DNA of 51,969 nt, from contig JAIRUA010000001.1 in NCBI GenBank assembly GCA_031254645.1, forward strand, positions 1 through 51,969. The letters are read 5' to 3'. Positions within the stretch are counted from its first letter, which is position 1, and every line of letters starts with the position of its first letter. Both the position numbers and the translations under genes were made by a program. The notes beneath the pieces were generated by a model. It worked only from the letters and a program-made list of their open reading frames with translations, was not told the origin of the DNA and did not search any database. Positions 40,830 to 48,496 of this stretch are shown here, one piece after another. The DNA comes from Dysgonamonadaceae bacterium (GTDB taxonomy: Bacteria; Bacteroidota; Bacteroidia; Bacteroidales; Dysgonomonadaceae).

Positions 40830-43547
40830 TTAGTTAATTGAAACAGTACCTTGATAGCCTACATTTTGCAGCACAGGCTGGTTATTTTCCCATTTCCATA
40901 TATTTACGAAGTCGAAGCCTAACGATTCGTAGAACGATTGCGTGAGCTCCGATGCGGTTTTTTGACCACCATCGAGTCCATTCGGGGCATCTGTCGGGGT
41001 GTAAGTGCTTGGCGTTCCACCTTCATAGAATAATACGCCTGATGAGAAGTTATTCGAGTTTACACCTGTTCCAACAGCAGCCGTTCCGGCAACACCGCGT
41101 ACATTTGTTCCATTTATGAGAACATTGTCAACCACCGAGTTACGCACAAAGCCATCGTTCTGGAATGTGGATACAATACCCGCCAAAGGCTGTCCCACAG
41201 TGCTCACACCTGTGATAGTCGCGTTGCGCACGATAGAATTTTCCAACCAAAACTTATTTGTTCCCGCAATTCCGCCGGCACTTGAAGTATTGACAGTACC
41301 GCCAACCGTAATCATCGGCGTAGCCATACTCGTGCCTTGCCCTACAACAAGGTTGTTGCGCATTCTCGGTCCTACTCCGGCAATACCGCCGCTCATAAAC
41401 ACGTTCGACAGCGTACCGGTAAACATACTTTCTTCAATGCTGATGCCTGCCGCAGTGTTGTCGGCTCCAAAGATACCGCCAACGCCGTTAGTACCACTCA
41501 CATTCGACGATATATTCATCGTTGATAAACAGTTGCGAATGGCAATCGCAAATTCGGCGCGACCAACGATACCTGCAATACGAGTTCTGCTCATCGTTAC
41601 CGTGATAGAGCCTTCCGAAGTACAGTTGATTACCGTACTTGCACCGGCACGCGCACGACCAACAATGCCTCCGGTCATTCCGGCAGAAGTCGTTATGGCA
41701 AGATTGACATATACATTTGAAATCACACCACCTAATATCTCTCCGGCAACACCGCCCAAAATATCGCCTGTGTGTGTTGATGTTACTGTTCCGGTAACCA
41801 CCACATTGTTGATAGTTCCCACACTGTGGTCGCCCACTATGGCACCAAACGCAGCAGTTGCAATCATATTTATATTACGGAATGCTATATTTCGGATATT
41901 TCCGGTATTAACGGTTATCAAACCCCCTTTTGTTGCGATAGAGGTGTGTTTCAATCCGAATACCGAATATCCGTCGCCGTCTATTGTTCCGGTAAAAGTG
42001 GGGATTGGCACCCATTCGCTGCCTAATTCCGTCAAATCTATATCTGCAGCCAATAGGAAGTTATCTCCCGGAAGGTCGCGAATTTTATTAAACTGCGATG
42101 CTCTCGAAATCACCCAAGGATTCGCTGCACTACCATTTCCGGCATCGAAACCTTCTTCTGCCGATAAACTAATGGTTTTTTCGGTCGATGAAACATTTGC
42201 TAATGTAATAACAACAGTCATATCGGTTTCAGTAAATCCGTATTGCGGCGTTAATACCAAATTGGCTCCGTCAATGGTAGCCGTTACGTTTTCGGGCTGG
42301 CGCACAATTGTTGCTACTGCCGTTGACGGTGTAAAATTGAGCGGACGGGTGATGGTGGTTGTAAAATCAGCAATCATCGTTGGGAAGTTGGGGAACGAAA
42401 GCAGATCAACAGGAGTAGAATTGGTAATTGTACCTGTATTGTTGACTGTTAGTCCAGATAGATTGTTCTCGCCTGTGATAATCATAGCCGATGCGTCAAC
42501 GTTTGTGATTGTTCCGGTATTGTTTGCCACCAATCCGGCAACAAAATTCGTTCCTGTAACGGTTCCCGAAATGGTCAAATCTTTTATGACTGTGGTCGTC
42601 GAAACATTACCAAAAAATGCGACATTAGACGTTCCGACAATATTGATGCCGGAAATACTTTTTCCGTTCCCGTCTAACGTGCCCGAAAATGGCACATTTT
42701 CACCCCCCCCAATTGACTGAAAAACAACACCTTGCAAGTTGATGTTTTCTGTCAATTTGAAATGACTGTTCGGAAGAAAATGCAATTTTCGTAACAGCTC
42801 TACATTACTTATTTCGAATGGAGATGCAGCCGAGCCGTCGCCGGCTTCGAAAGGCGAAGTGCTGATAGTTACCGCAATAGGCGTTCTTGCACCGAAAGAG
42901 ACAACAAAATTAAGATCTCCTCCGATAAAATTATTGCCCGATGTAAGTCTCAAAATTCCTTGTCCCGTTCTATTGTTGATTTCTACTGCTGTACTCAAGC
43001 CGGTTACAAATGGCTCAACAACAACAATACTTGACATAAACGGATCTACGAAAAATGGAATTTCAGTTGTTTCAAATAGTCCGGTTACTTCGTTGTATTG
43101 CGGATCTAATGTAAATGTAATCGGTGCATTGGGATCGGTATCTTCTGCCACTTCGAAGATATGGCTGCAAAAATATGACCTTCCTGCAAGAACTACTTCT
43201 AATTTCAAGGTAAATTCACCCAGTTCGATTGGTTTTCCTTCAATTGCGATTTTTACAGTGCCGTTGACAGGCAAATCTACTTGCCTTTCCGCAATAAATA
43301 CGCCATTGACCTCGCTTGCCTTTACCGTAGCTACGCTGCCACCACCGATGTAGCGTAAAACGAAATTGTTAAGCGACGTCATTGACGCATTTTGCACAAA
43401 ACTTCCTTCTATTGAAGAGTTGTCCCGATCGATTTCGAATCGAACGTTTTCAGGCGACAGGTCGTTTTTCCCACAACCGACAATCACAGTTGCTAAAAGA
43501 ATAAATGACAAAAGTCGCACACTTGTTTTGAACAATGTTACTTTCAT
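40830..43547 (-). CDS. GLUG-repeat surface lipoprotein, first gene of the PUL
   Basis: The 905-residue protein has a lipoprotein signal (MKVTLFKTSVRLLSFILLATVIVGCG, lipid cysteine at 25), then immunoglobulin-like strands (about 30-230). Two regions follow that start DAGNGSAANPWVIS or EAGDGSAASPFEIS and continue with repeated FxGTLDGNGxSIxGI and GGIVGxxxxxGxIxNV units, the GLUG motif of right-handed beta-helix adhesins. It ends with ELTQSFYESLGFDFVNIWKWENNQPVLQNVGY, the usual GLUG-protein C-terminus. It is probably a surface binding protein or adhesin for the glycan. A run of eight G (C on the plus strand, 42713-42720) inside codons for GGG is a possible slippage site. Confidence 0.85.
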   Translation of the reverse strand: MKVTLFKTSVRLLSFILLATVIVGCGKNDLSPENVRFEIDRDNSSIEGSFVQNASMTSLNNFVLRYIGGGSVATVKASEVNGVFIAERQVDLPVNGTVKIAIEGKPIELGEFTLKLEVVLAGRSYFCSHIFEVAEDTDPNAPITFTLDPQYNEVTGLFETTEIPFFVDPFMSSIVVVEPFVTGLSTAVEINNRTGQGILRLTSGNNFIGGDLNFVVSFGARTPIAVTISTSPFEAGDGSAASPFEISNVELLRKLHFLPNSHFKLTENINLQGVVFQSIGGGENVPFSGTLDGNGKSISGINIVGTSNVAFFGNVSTTTVIKDLTISGTVTGTNFVAGLVANNTGTITNVDASAMIITGENNLSGLTVNNTGTITNSTPVDLLSFPNFPTMIADFTTTITRPLNFTPSTAVATIVRQPENVTATIDGANLVLTPQYGFTETDMTVVITLANVSSTEKTISLSAEEGFDAGNGSAANPWVISRASQFNKIRDLPGDNFLLAADIDLTELGSEWVPIPTFTGTIDGDGYSVFGLKHTSIATKGGLITVNTGNIRNIAFRNINMIATAAFGAIVGDHSVGTINNVVVTGTVTSTHTGDILGGVAGEILGGVISNVYVNLAITTSAGMTGGIVGRARAGASTVINCTSEGSITVTMSRTRIAGIVGRAEFAIAIRNCLSTMNISSNVSGTNGVGGIFGADNTAAGISIEESMFTGTLSNVFMSGGIAGVGPRMRNNLVVGQGTSMATPMITVGGTVNTSSAGGIAGTNKFWLENSIVRNATITGVSTVGQPLAGIVSTFQNDGFVRNSVVDNVLINGTNVRGVAGTAAVGTGVNSNNFSSGVLFYEGGTPSTYTPTDAPNGLDGGQKTASELTQSFYESLGFDFVNIWKWENNQPVLQNVGYQGTVSIN

Positions 43548-43868
43548 AAATGCTTTCTAGTTTGAATAATTTGCTTTTTTTAATTTATTTCTCGGCACAA
43601 ATATCCATATTAAGGGCAATAGCGACAAACTTTTCACCCCTACAAATACACGACAGAATACAACGAGAATTTTTATTTGCAAGAAAACAGCATATAATAA
43701 ATTGACCATCAGCAGTAAACATTGTTGTGTTAAAAAACAAGCCTATACAGGATAAATTATATGTGCAAACAAAGATAAGTATTAGATTTTACTTTTGCTA
43801 AAACTTGTCTGTTGGATATGGTATGTTTTTTTAAGACTATCTAACGCTGTCGATTTTCAGTACTTTTT
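43548..43868. promoter_or_regulatory. Upstream region of the PUL operon
   Basis: This 321-base gap holds no gene. A leftward -7 element, TATCTTTG (CAAAGATA at 43770-43777 on the plus strand), would start the PUL transcript with a leader of about 215 bases; no convincing -33 is seen. A long leader leaves room for post-transcriptional control. I see no recognised riboswitch. Confidence 0.4.
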
Positions 43869-44483
43869 CTATTTAATGCAAAAATCCAACAATTTCCTGT
43901 CCTCAATATATCCTTCCAACCGGTCATTTATTTTCACCGGACCAATTCCCGCAGGCGTTCCCGTAAAAATAATATCACCGATTTTGAGTGTAAAAAATTG
44001 ACTGATATAAGCGATAGTTTTGTCGACCGAATAAATCATATCGTGTGTATTGCCCGATTGCACAGTTTTGCCGTTGATATCGAGATGAAAGTTAAGGTTT
44101 TGTAGATTTTCCACTTCGTTTTTTGAAATGAAAGTACCCAAAGCGGCAGAATTATCGAATCCTTTGCAGATTTCCCAAGGCAAACCCGATTCTTTCAGTT
44201 TTTTTTGCAGGTCGCGTGCCGTAAAATCAATGCCGACTGTGATTTCATCATAATAACGATGTGCGAAACGTTCGGCAATATTTTTTCCCAATCGGTTTAT
44301 CTTTACCACAATCTCGGTTTCGTAGTCTATCTGTTCGGAAAAATCGGGTAGAAAAAACGGATTTCCGTCCTTTAACAATGCTGTGTCGGGTTTCATAAAC
44401 ACAACAGGCTGTGTGCTTTGAAACGTATTTTTCATCTCTTCGTTGTGAGATGCATAGTTTAAACCGATTGCAAAAATCTTCAT
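43869..44483 (-). CDS. Fumarylacetoacetate hydrolase family protein
   Basis: The 204-residue protein has the FAH-fold core: KIFAIGLNYASHNEE, PVVFMKPDTALL, the metal-site glutamates in QIDYETEIVVKI, GIDFTARDLQ, WEICKGFDNSAALG, GDIIFTGTPAGIGPVK. Members hydrolyse or decarboxylate C-C bonds of beta-keto acids; substrates range from acylpyruvates to oxaloacetate, and the closest match in shape is the short YcgM/FAHD1-type acylpyruvase. It begins with an ATGA overlap on rex, so it is translationally coupled. The overlap itself lies in a TTGAATTT word repeat. Confidence 0.93.
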   Translation of the reverse strand: MKIFAIGLNYASHNEEMKNTFQSTQPVVFMKPDTALLKDGNPFFLPDFSEQIDYETEIVVKINRLGKNIAERFAHRYYDEITVGIDFTARDLQKKLKESGLPWEICKGFDNSAALGTFISKNEVENLQNLNFHLDINGKTVQSGNTHDMIYSVDKTIAYISQFFTLKIGDIIFTGTPAGIGPVKINDRLEGYIEDRKLLDFCIK

Positions 44484-45139
44484 TTTGAATTTTTGAATTT
44501 TTGAATTTTTGAATCATTTAACCGATTAAACATCACTGCCAAATGCGCATACAACGATGTGTTTTGCAACACCACATCTTCCGAAACACGCACGCGAAAC
44601 GGCGTGAAATTCCAAATCGCTTTTATGCCGCCACGTACCATATAGTTAGATACTGTCTGTGCTACGCCCGAGGGTACAGCGAGGATTCCGATTTCGGCTT
44701 TTATCCCTTTGTTTCGTTCGATAAATTCATTGGAGTGATACACTGGAATGGTATGAGTCGATTCATTCACAACGGAATCATCCACATCGAATCCGGCAAT
44801 AATTTTCAATCCGAATTGTTCCAAACCTGAATCCGACAATAATGCTGCACCTAAACTTCCGACGCCAAAAACCACCGCTTTGTGCTGTTTTGTAAAGCCC
44901 AAAAACGATTCCAACACGTGAATTAGCTCATCAATATCGTAACCTACACGTGTTTTTCCACTGATGTTCACATACGAAAGATCTTTCGCAATTTGTGTGG
45001 CTGAGACATCTATCTTATCCGCTATTCGTGTGGAAGATACGTATGTTTCGCCTCGTCCTTTCAAGAGTTTTACATACGACAGATACCACGGTAATCTCCT
45101 GAGTGCCGGTTCGGGTATTTTTGAATTTGATATGCTCAT
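44480..45139 (-). CDS. rex: Redox-sensing transcriptional repressor Rex
   Basis: The 219-residue protein has an N-terminal winged helix (SSTRIADKIDVSATQIAKDLSYVNISGKTRVGYDIDEL) and a C-terminal NADH-binding Rossmann domain (AVVFGVGSLGAALL, GFDVDDS, AVPSGVAQTVSNYMVRGGIKAIWNFTPFRV). Rex senses NADH/NAD+ and represses fermentation and respiration genes when NADH is low. The final 13 residues (NDSKIQKFKNSK) are encoded by a TTCAAAAATTC word repeat and extend past the usual family end near HLAVMFNRL. It is followed by an FAH-family gene in an overlapping operon. Confidence 0.95.
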   Translation of the reverse strand: MSISNSKIPEPALRRLPWYLSYVKLLKGRGETYVSSTRIADKIDVSATQIAKDLSYVNISGKTRVGYDIDELIHVLESFLGFTKQHKAVVFGVGSLGAALLSDSGLEQFGLKIIAGFDVDDSVVNESTHTIPVYHSNEFIERNKGIKAEIGILAVPSGVAQTVSNYMVRGGIKAIWNFTPFRVRVSEDVVLQNTSLYAHLAVMFNRLNDSKIQKFKNSK

Positions 45140-45160
45140 TTGTTTGTTTGTATGCTGCTT

Positions 45161-46075
45161 TTATTTACCGTGAAAAAACTCAATAGTATCAATATTTTCA
45201 CGATAACTTTCCGAAATTACCCATTTTTCACGCAAACGAAATGCGGGAATTGTTTGTCGCTTGGCTTTGTTTGTCGCTATATTTCCTTTTACCTCATTCT
45301 GTTTTGCCCAAAGTGAAAGCGGAATAATACGCCGAGCCGTTAAATATGTCAATCTTTTGTGCAACGATTCTATCAACAAAAGAGCGAATAAAGCGGTAAA
45401 ACCGTCGAATTTCATATTTCTTGCATAAAGCGAAAACAGCGAATAATACTCTTTTACTTTGCTTTTGTTTTGAATGATAATCGGAGGATAACCTAGCTGC
45501 ATCAATTGTTGATTAATAATGACCCGACCAATGCGACCATTACCATCACAAAAAGGATGTATGATTTCAAATTCAGCGTGAAAATAAGCAATACTATCCA
45601 AAAAATATGGATATTTACCGGCATTATAGTCTTTTACTAATTCTGTCATTAAACTGCTTGCAAATAATGGGTTAGCACCAAGCTGATTACCTATTCGCAC
45701 CCATTCTTTCCCCTGTCGAAATCTGCCTGCAATACCATCGTTGATGTCGGAAAGTAGAATTTTATGCAAATTGAGAATTTGTGCAATAGAGAGTTTTTTA
45801 TTTTTACTGATGAGTAACTGTTCGGTAATTTTTGCCAAACTTTTTGCCTCATATACTTCACGAATACTTGCTTTTTGCGGTACAATTCCGTTCATCAGAA
45901 TACTTTCCGTATCTTCAAGCGTAAGAGTGGAGTTTTCAATAGCATTTGATTGATATACCATTTCGGGAATCTCCAACATCGCTATCTCGTGTAGAACATT
46001 TTCGCTTCCACGCGATAATTCTTTGTACAAGCAGAACAGTTGTTCGATTTTATTTTTGATGATTTTGTTTATCAT
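45161..46075 (-). CDS. Fic family protein with an N-terminal inhibitory motif
   Basis: From the ATG at 46075 the protein is 304 residues. The Fic motif HPFCDGNGRIGR (His173) is intact, as is the preceding loop EIIHPF. An N-terminal SNAIEN motif (residues 43-48, Glu47) matches the (S/T)xxxE(G/N) inhibitory helix, which would fold onto the active site, so this is a class II self-inhibited Fic AMP-transferase or a dual deAMPylase. Its targets are unknown. A -7 element (CAAAGATA, 46096-46103) lies 21 bases before this ATG, which is why I reject the longer start at 46120. TTTTCACG words occur at both ends of the gene. Confidence 0.92.
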   Translation of the reverse strand: MINKIIKNKIEQLFCLYKELSRGSENVLHEIAMLEIPEMVYQSNAIENSTLTLEDTESILMNGIVPQKASIREVYEAKSLAKITEQLLISKNKKLSIAQILNLHKILLSDINDGIAGRFRQGKEWVRIGNQLGANPLFASSLMTELVKDYNAGKYPYFLDSIAYFHAEFEIIHPFCDGNGRIGRVIINQQLMQLGYPPIIIQNKSKVKEYYSLFSLYARNMKFDGFTALFALLLIESLHKRLTYLTARRIIPLSLWAKQNEVKGNIATNKAKRQTIPAFRLREKWVISESYRENIDTIEFFHGK

Positions 46076-46095
46076 TCTACATACGATTTTCAATA

Positions 46096-46103
46096 CAAAG
46101 ATA
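46096..46103 (-). promoter_or_regulatory. -7 promoter element of the Fic gene
   Basis: CAAAGATA is TATCTTTG leftward, a perfect match. Upstream, CGTGAAAAA and TTTTTTCACG form an inverted repeat (about 46127-46159) that could be an operator. Confidence 0.6.
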
Positions 46104-46201
46104 ATCAAAAAGGATTTCATTTTCCGTGAAAAATACCAAAAATCTGCATTTTTTCACGCAAAGCATCATCAATCTTAAACTTTAAACCTCAAATCCTTAA
46201 A

Positions 46202-47503
46202 CTATTTATACCTCAACCACTTCACCATTTCCTTCAACGTCGGCTTTTTACCATACATCAAAATTCCTACTCGATAAATTTTCGCCGCCACAACCGAAAT
46301 CAACAAAAATGTGCCGTAAAGCAGTACGAGTGATAACAATTTTTCCCACAACGGGATACCAAACGGAATACGCACCATCATCACAATGGGCGATGTAAAC
46401 GGAATGAGCGATGCCCAAAATGCCAACGGTCCGTCGGGATTGCTAACGCTATAAATACCTGCGTATAAGGCAAACATAATAATGATCATTACCGGCATCA
46501 TAAACTGTTGGGTATCCTCATCGCTATCCACCGCCGAAGCAAACATCGCAAAAATGGAAGCATACAAAATATATCCACCAATAAAGAAAAGAATGAAATA
46601 AACAATGATTTCCAGCCAGTTAAAATTCATTACCGAAGCCATTATCCCTTCAATATCAAAACCACCAATTTCAACCGGTGAAGCCATTGGTATTTCGGGC
46701 TGTGCCGGCATCGAAATAAACAAAGACAGTACACCAAATAAAACGCTAACCAAAATGCCCCAAAGCAGCAATTGTGTGATACCCACCAAACCAATTCCTA
46801 TAATTTTACCTATCAGCAATTTGACGGGTTTTACCGACGAAACCATTACTTCCACAATGCGGCTCTTTTTTTCTTCCAATACGGCTTGCATTACCATTGC
46901 ACCATACATCAATAAAAACATATAAATGAGAATAGTAAACACCATTCCGATAACAGCTGCAAGTACGGTTGATGATTCTTGTACATTACCTTCACCGTCT
47001 TGGCGTAACGTGCGCAGCGAGATATTTGAGCCGCTGTCTAAAATAGAACGCACTTGCGTGATGGCTTCCGTACTCACATCTTTGGAGTCTGCAAGTGCGT
47101 CGAGACGTTGTTGTGTAACTTTTTCGTTCAACGTGCGGCGGATAATGGATTGCAAATCTTGCGGCGCTTGTCTTTCAGATGTTAATGAAACGGCTTGTGG
47201 ATTCTCGCTTAAATCACCGGAGATTTCTAAAATGGCAAAAATATCGCCACCTAATAGCGGCATCTGCTCTTTCGTCTGAAATTTATACAAATCAGTTGAT
47301 TCAAACAACGGCGCATAAACGCCAGTTTGGTCAATAACGGCGATATTTCGTATATTTCCGTCTTTTATCGACGATAACCAAAGAGGTACAAACACCAAAC
47401 CGACCATTAAAAACGGAGTCAAAAGTGTCATTAAAATGAACGATTTTTTGCGGACTCGTGTTGAATATTCTCTTCCTATGATTAAGTTTATATTGTTCAT
47501 CAT
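46202..47503 (-). CDS. ABC-2-type transporter permease (NatB-like)
   Basis: From the ATG at 47503 the protein is 433 residues. It begins MMNNINLIIGREYSTRVRKKSFILMTLLTPFL, has a large periplasmic loop (about 55-175) and then five to six membrane helices with the VLEEKKSRIVEVMVSSVKPVKLLIGKIIGIGLVGITQLLLWG signature of the NatB/YhaP ABC exporters. Such permeases export ions or small molecules, or act in cell-envelope stress. A further in-frame extension to 47554 (SFPHLLPCTLYPKKRQ) is encoded by a GGGTAAAGGGTGCAGGG word repeat and is unlikely to be translated. It lies downstream of its ATPase gene and forms an ATPase-permease pair. Confidence 0.92.
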   Translation of the reverse strand: MMNNINLIIGREYSTRVRKKSFILMTLLTPFLMVGLVFVPLWLSSIKDGNIRNIAVIDQTGVYAPLFESTDLYKFQTKEQMPLLGGDIFAILEISGDLSENPQAVSLTSERQAPQDLQSIIRRTLNEKVTQQRLDALADSKDVSTEAITQVRSILDSGSNISLRTLRQDGEGNVQESSTVLAAVIGMVFTILIYMFLLMYGAMVMQAVLEEKKSRIVEVMVSSVKPVKLLIGKIIGIGLVGITQLLLWGILVSVLFGVLSLFISMPAQPEIPMASPVEIGGFDIEGIMASVMNFNWLEIIVYFILFFIGGYILYASIFAMFASAVDSDEDTQQFMMPVMIIIMFALYAGIYSVSNPDGPLAFWASLIPFTSPIVMMVRIPFGIPLWEKLLSLVLLYGTFLLISVVAAKIYRVGILMYGKKPTLKEMVKWLRYK

Positions 47504-47577
47504 TTGTCGTTTTTTTGGGTAAAGGGTGCAGGGCAAAAGGTGTGGAAAACTCATTTTATCCTGTACCTTATACCATT

Positions 47578-48486
47578 TTAAGAAACAGTTTTAATAAATA
47601 TATCGTTCATTGTTGGTAATTCTTCCTCGAAACCCACAACGTCATATCGATCAAAAAAGAGTTTTGCTAGTTCACTGTTGCTGATATCGTCTTGTTTTTT
47701 GATACGCAAATCGATAAATTCATGATACGGCGCTTGCGACAAAACAAAAAAAGTCGGGTGTGTGATTTCAAAATCTTTGGCAAAATCATTACCACGCAAT
47801 CGAAAACGGTAAATATCCGAACGATGCTGTTGGCGAATGTCAAAAACCTTACCTTGCAGCACCACTTGCGATTTGTTAATGAGTGCAATATTGTCGCACA
47901 GTTCTTCCACCGATTCCATATTGTGCGTGGAAAGGATAATGGTTTTTCCTTCGTTTTTAAGGCGAAGCATTTCATTTTTAATCAATTCGGCATTCACAGG
48001 GTCGAACCCGCTAAACGGCTCATCGAAAATCAACAAATCGGGGTTGTGAATCACAGTAGAAATGAATTGTACTTTTTGCGCCATTCCTTTCGAAAGTTCC
48101 TCAACTTTACGATTATACCAACTCATAATGTCGAATCGCTCAAACCATTTCATCAATTCGCGGTGCGCATCGGCTTTCGATAGTCCGCGCAGGCGGGCGA
48201 GATACATCGCTTGTTCTCCCACTTTCATTTTTCTGTATAGCCCGCGTTCTTCGGGCAAGTAGCCGATGTTATAAGTATCTTCTTCCCGCGAGGGACGACC
48301 GTTAATTAACACTTCACCGCTATCGGGCGCAGTAATGCGCGTGATGATGCGAATGAGCGTGGTTTTTCCTGCGCCGTTTGGTCCTAATAAACCGAAAACC
48401 GTTCCTTGAGGTACTTCAATGCTGGCATTGCTGAGTGCAAGGTGGTTGGCGTATTGTTTTGTAATATTTTTTGTTTTAAGTTCCAT
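47578..48486 (-). CDS. ABC transporter ATP-binding protein (NatA-like)
   Basis: The 302-residue protein has Walker A GPNGAGKT (residues 35-42), the signature EELSKGMAQKVQF, Walker B LLIFDEPFSGFDPVN and the switch histidine in ILSTHNMESV. A C-terminal DUF4162-type domain follows. It powers the permease encoded downstream (46202-47503). It follows dnaG by ten bases on the same strand, so it may be co-transcribed with ilvE and dnaG. Confidence 0.95.
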   Translation of the reverse strand: MELKTKNITKQYANHLALSNASIEVPQGTVFGLLGPNGAGKTTLIRIITRITAPDSGEVLINGRPSREEDTYNIGYLPEERGLYRKMKVGEQAMYLARLRGLSKADAHRELMKWFERFDIMSWYNRKVEELSKGMAQKVQFISTVIHNPDLLIFDEPFSGFDPVNAELIKNEMLRLKNEGKTIILSTHNMESVEELCDNIALINKSQVVLQGKVFDIRQQHRSDIYRFRLRGNDFAKDFEITHPTFFVLSQAPYHEFIDLRIKKQDDISNSELAKLFFDRYDVVGFEEELPTMNDIFIKTVS

Positions 48487-48496
48487 ATAATCAAGA

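Noticed and set aside
41116..42720. Long plus-strand open frame of 534 codons opposite the GLUG protein
   Set aside because: It is the antisense of a repetitive beta-helix gene with clear family motifs, has proline-rich nonsense content and no family signature or upstream promoter.
46076..46120. Earlier start for the Fic gene
   Set aside because: It lies upstream of the consensus -7 element at 46096-46103, so it would not be in the transcript.
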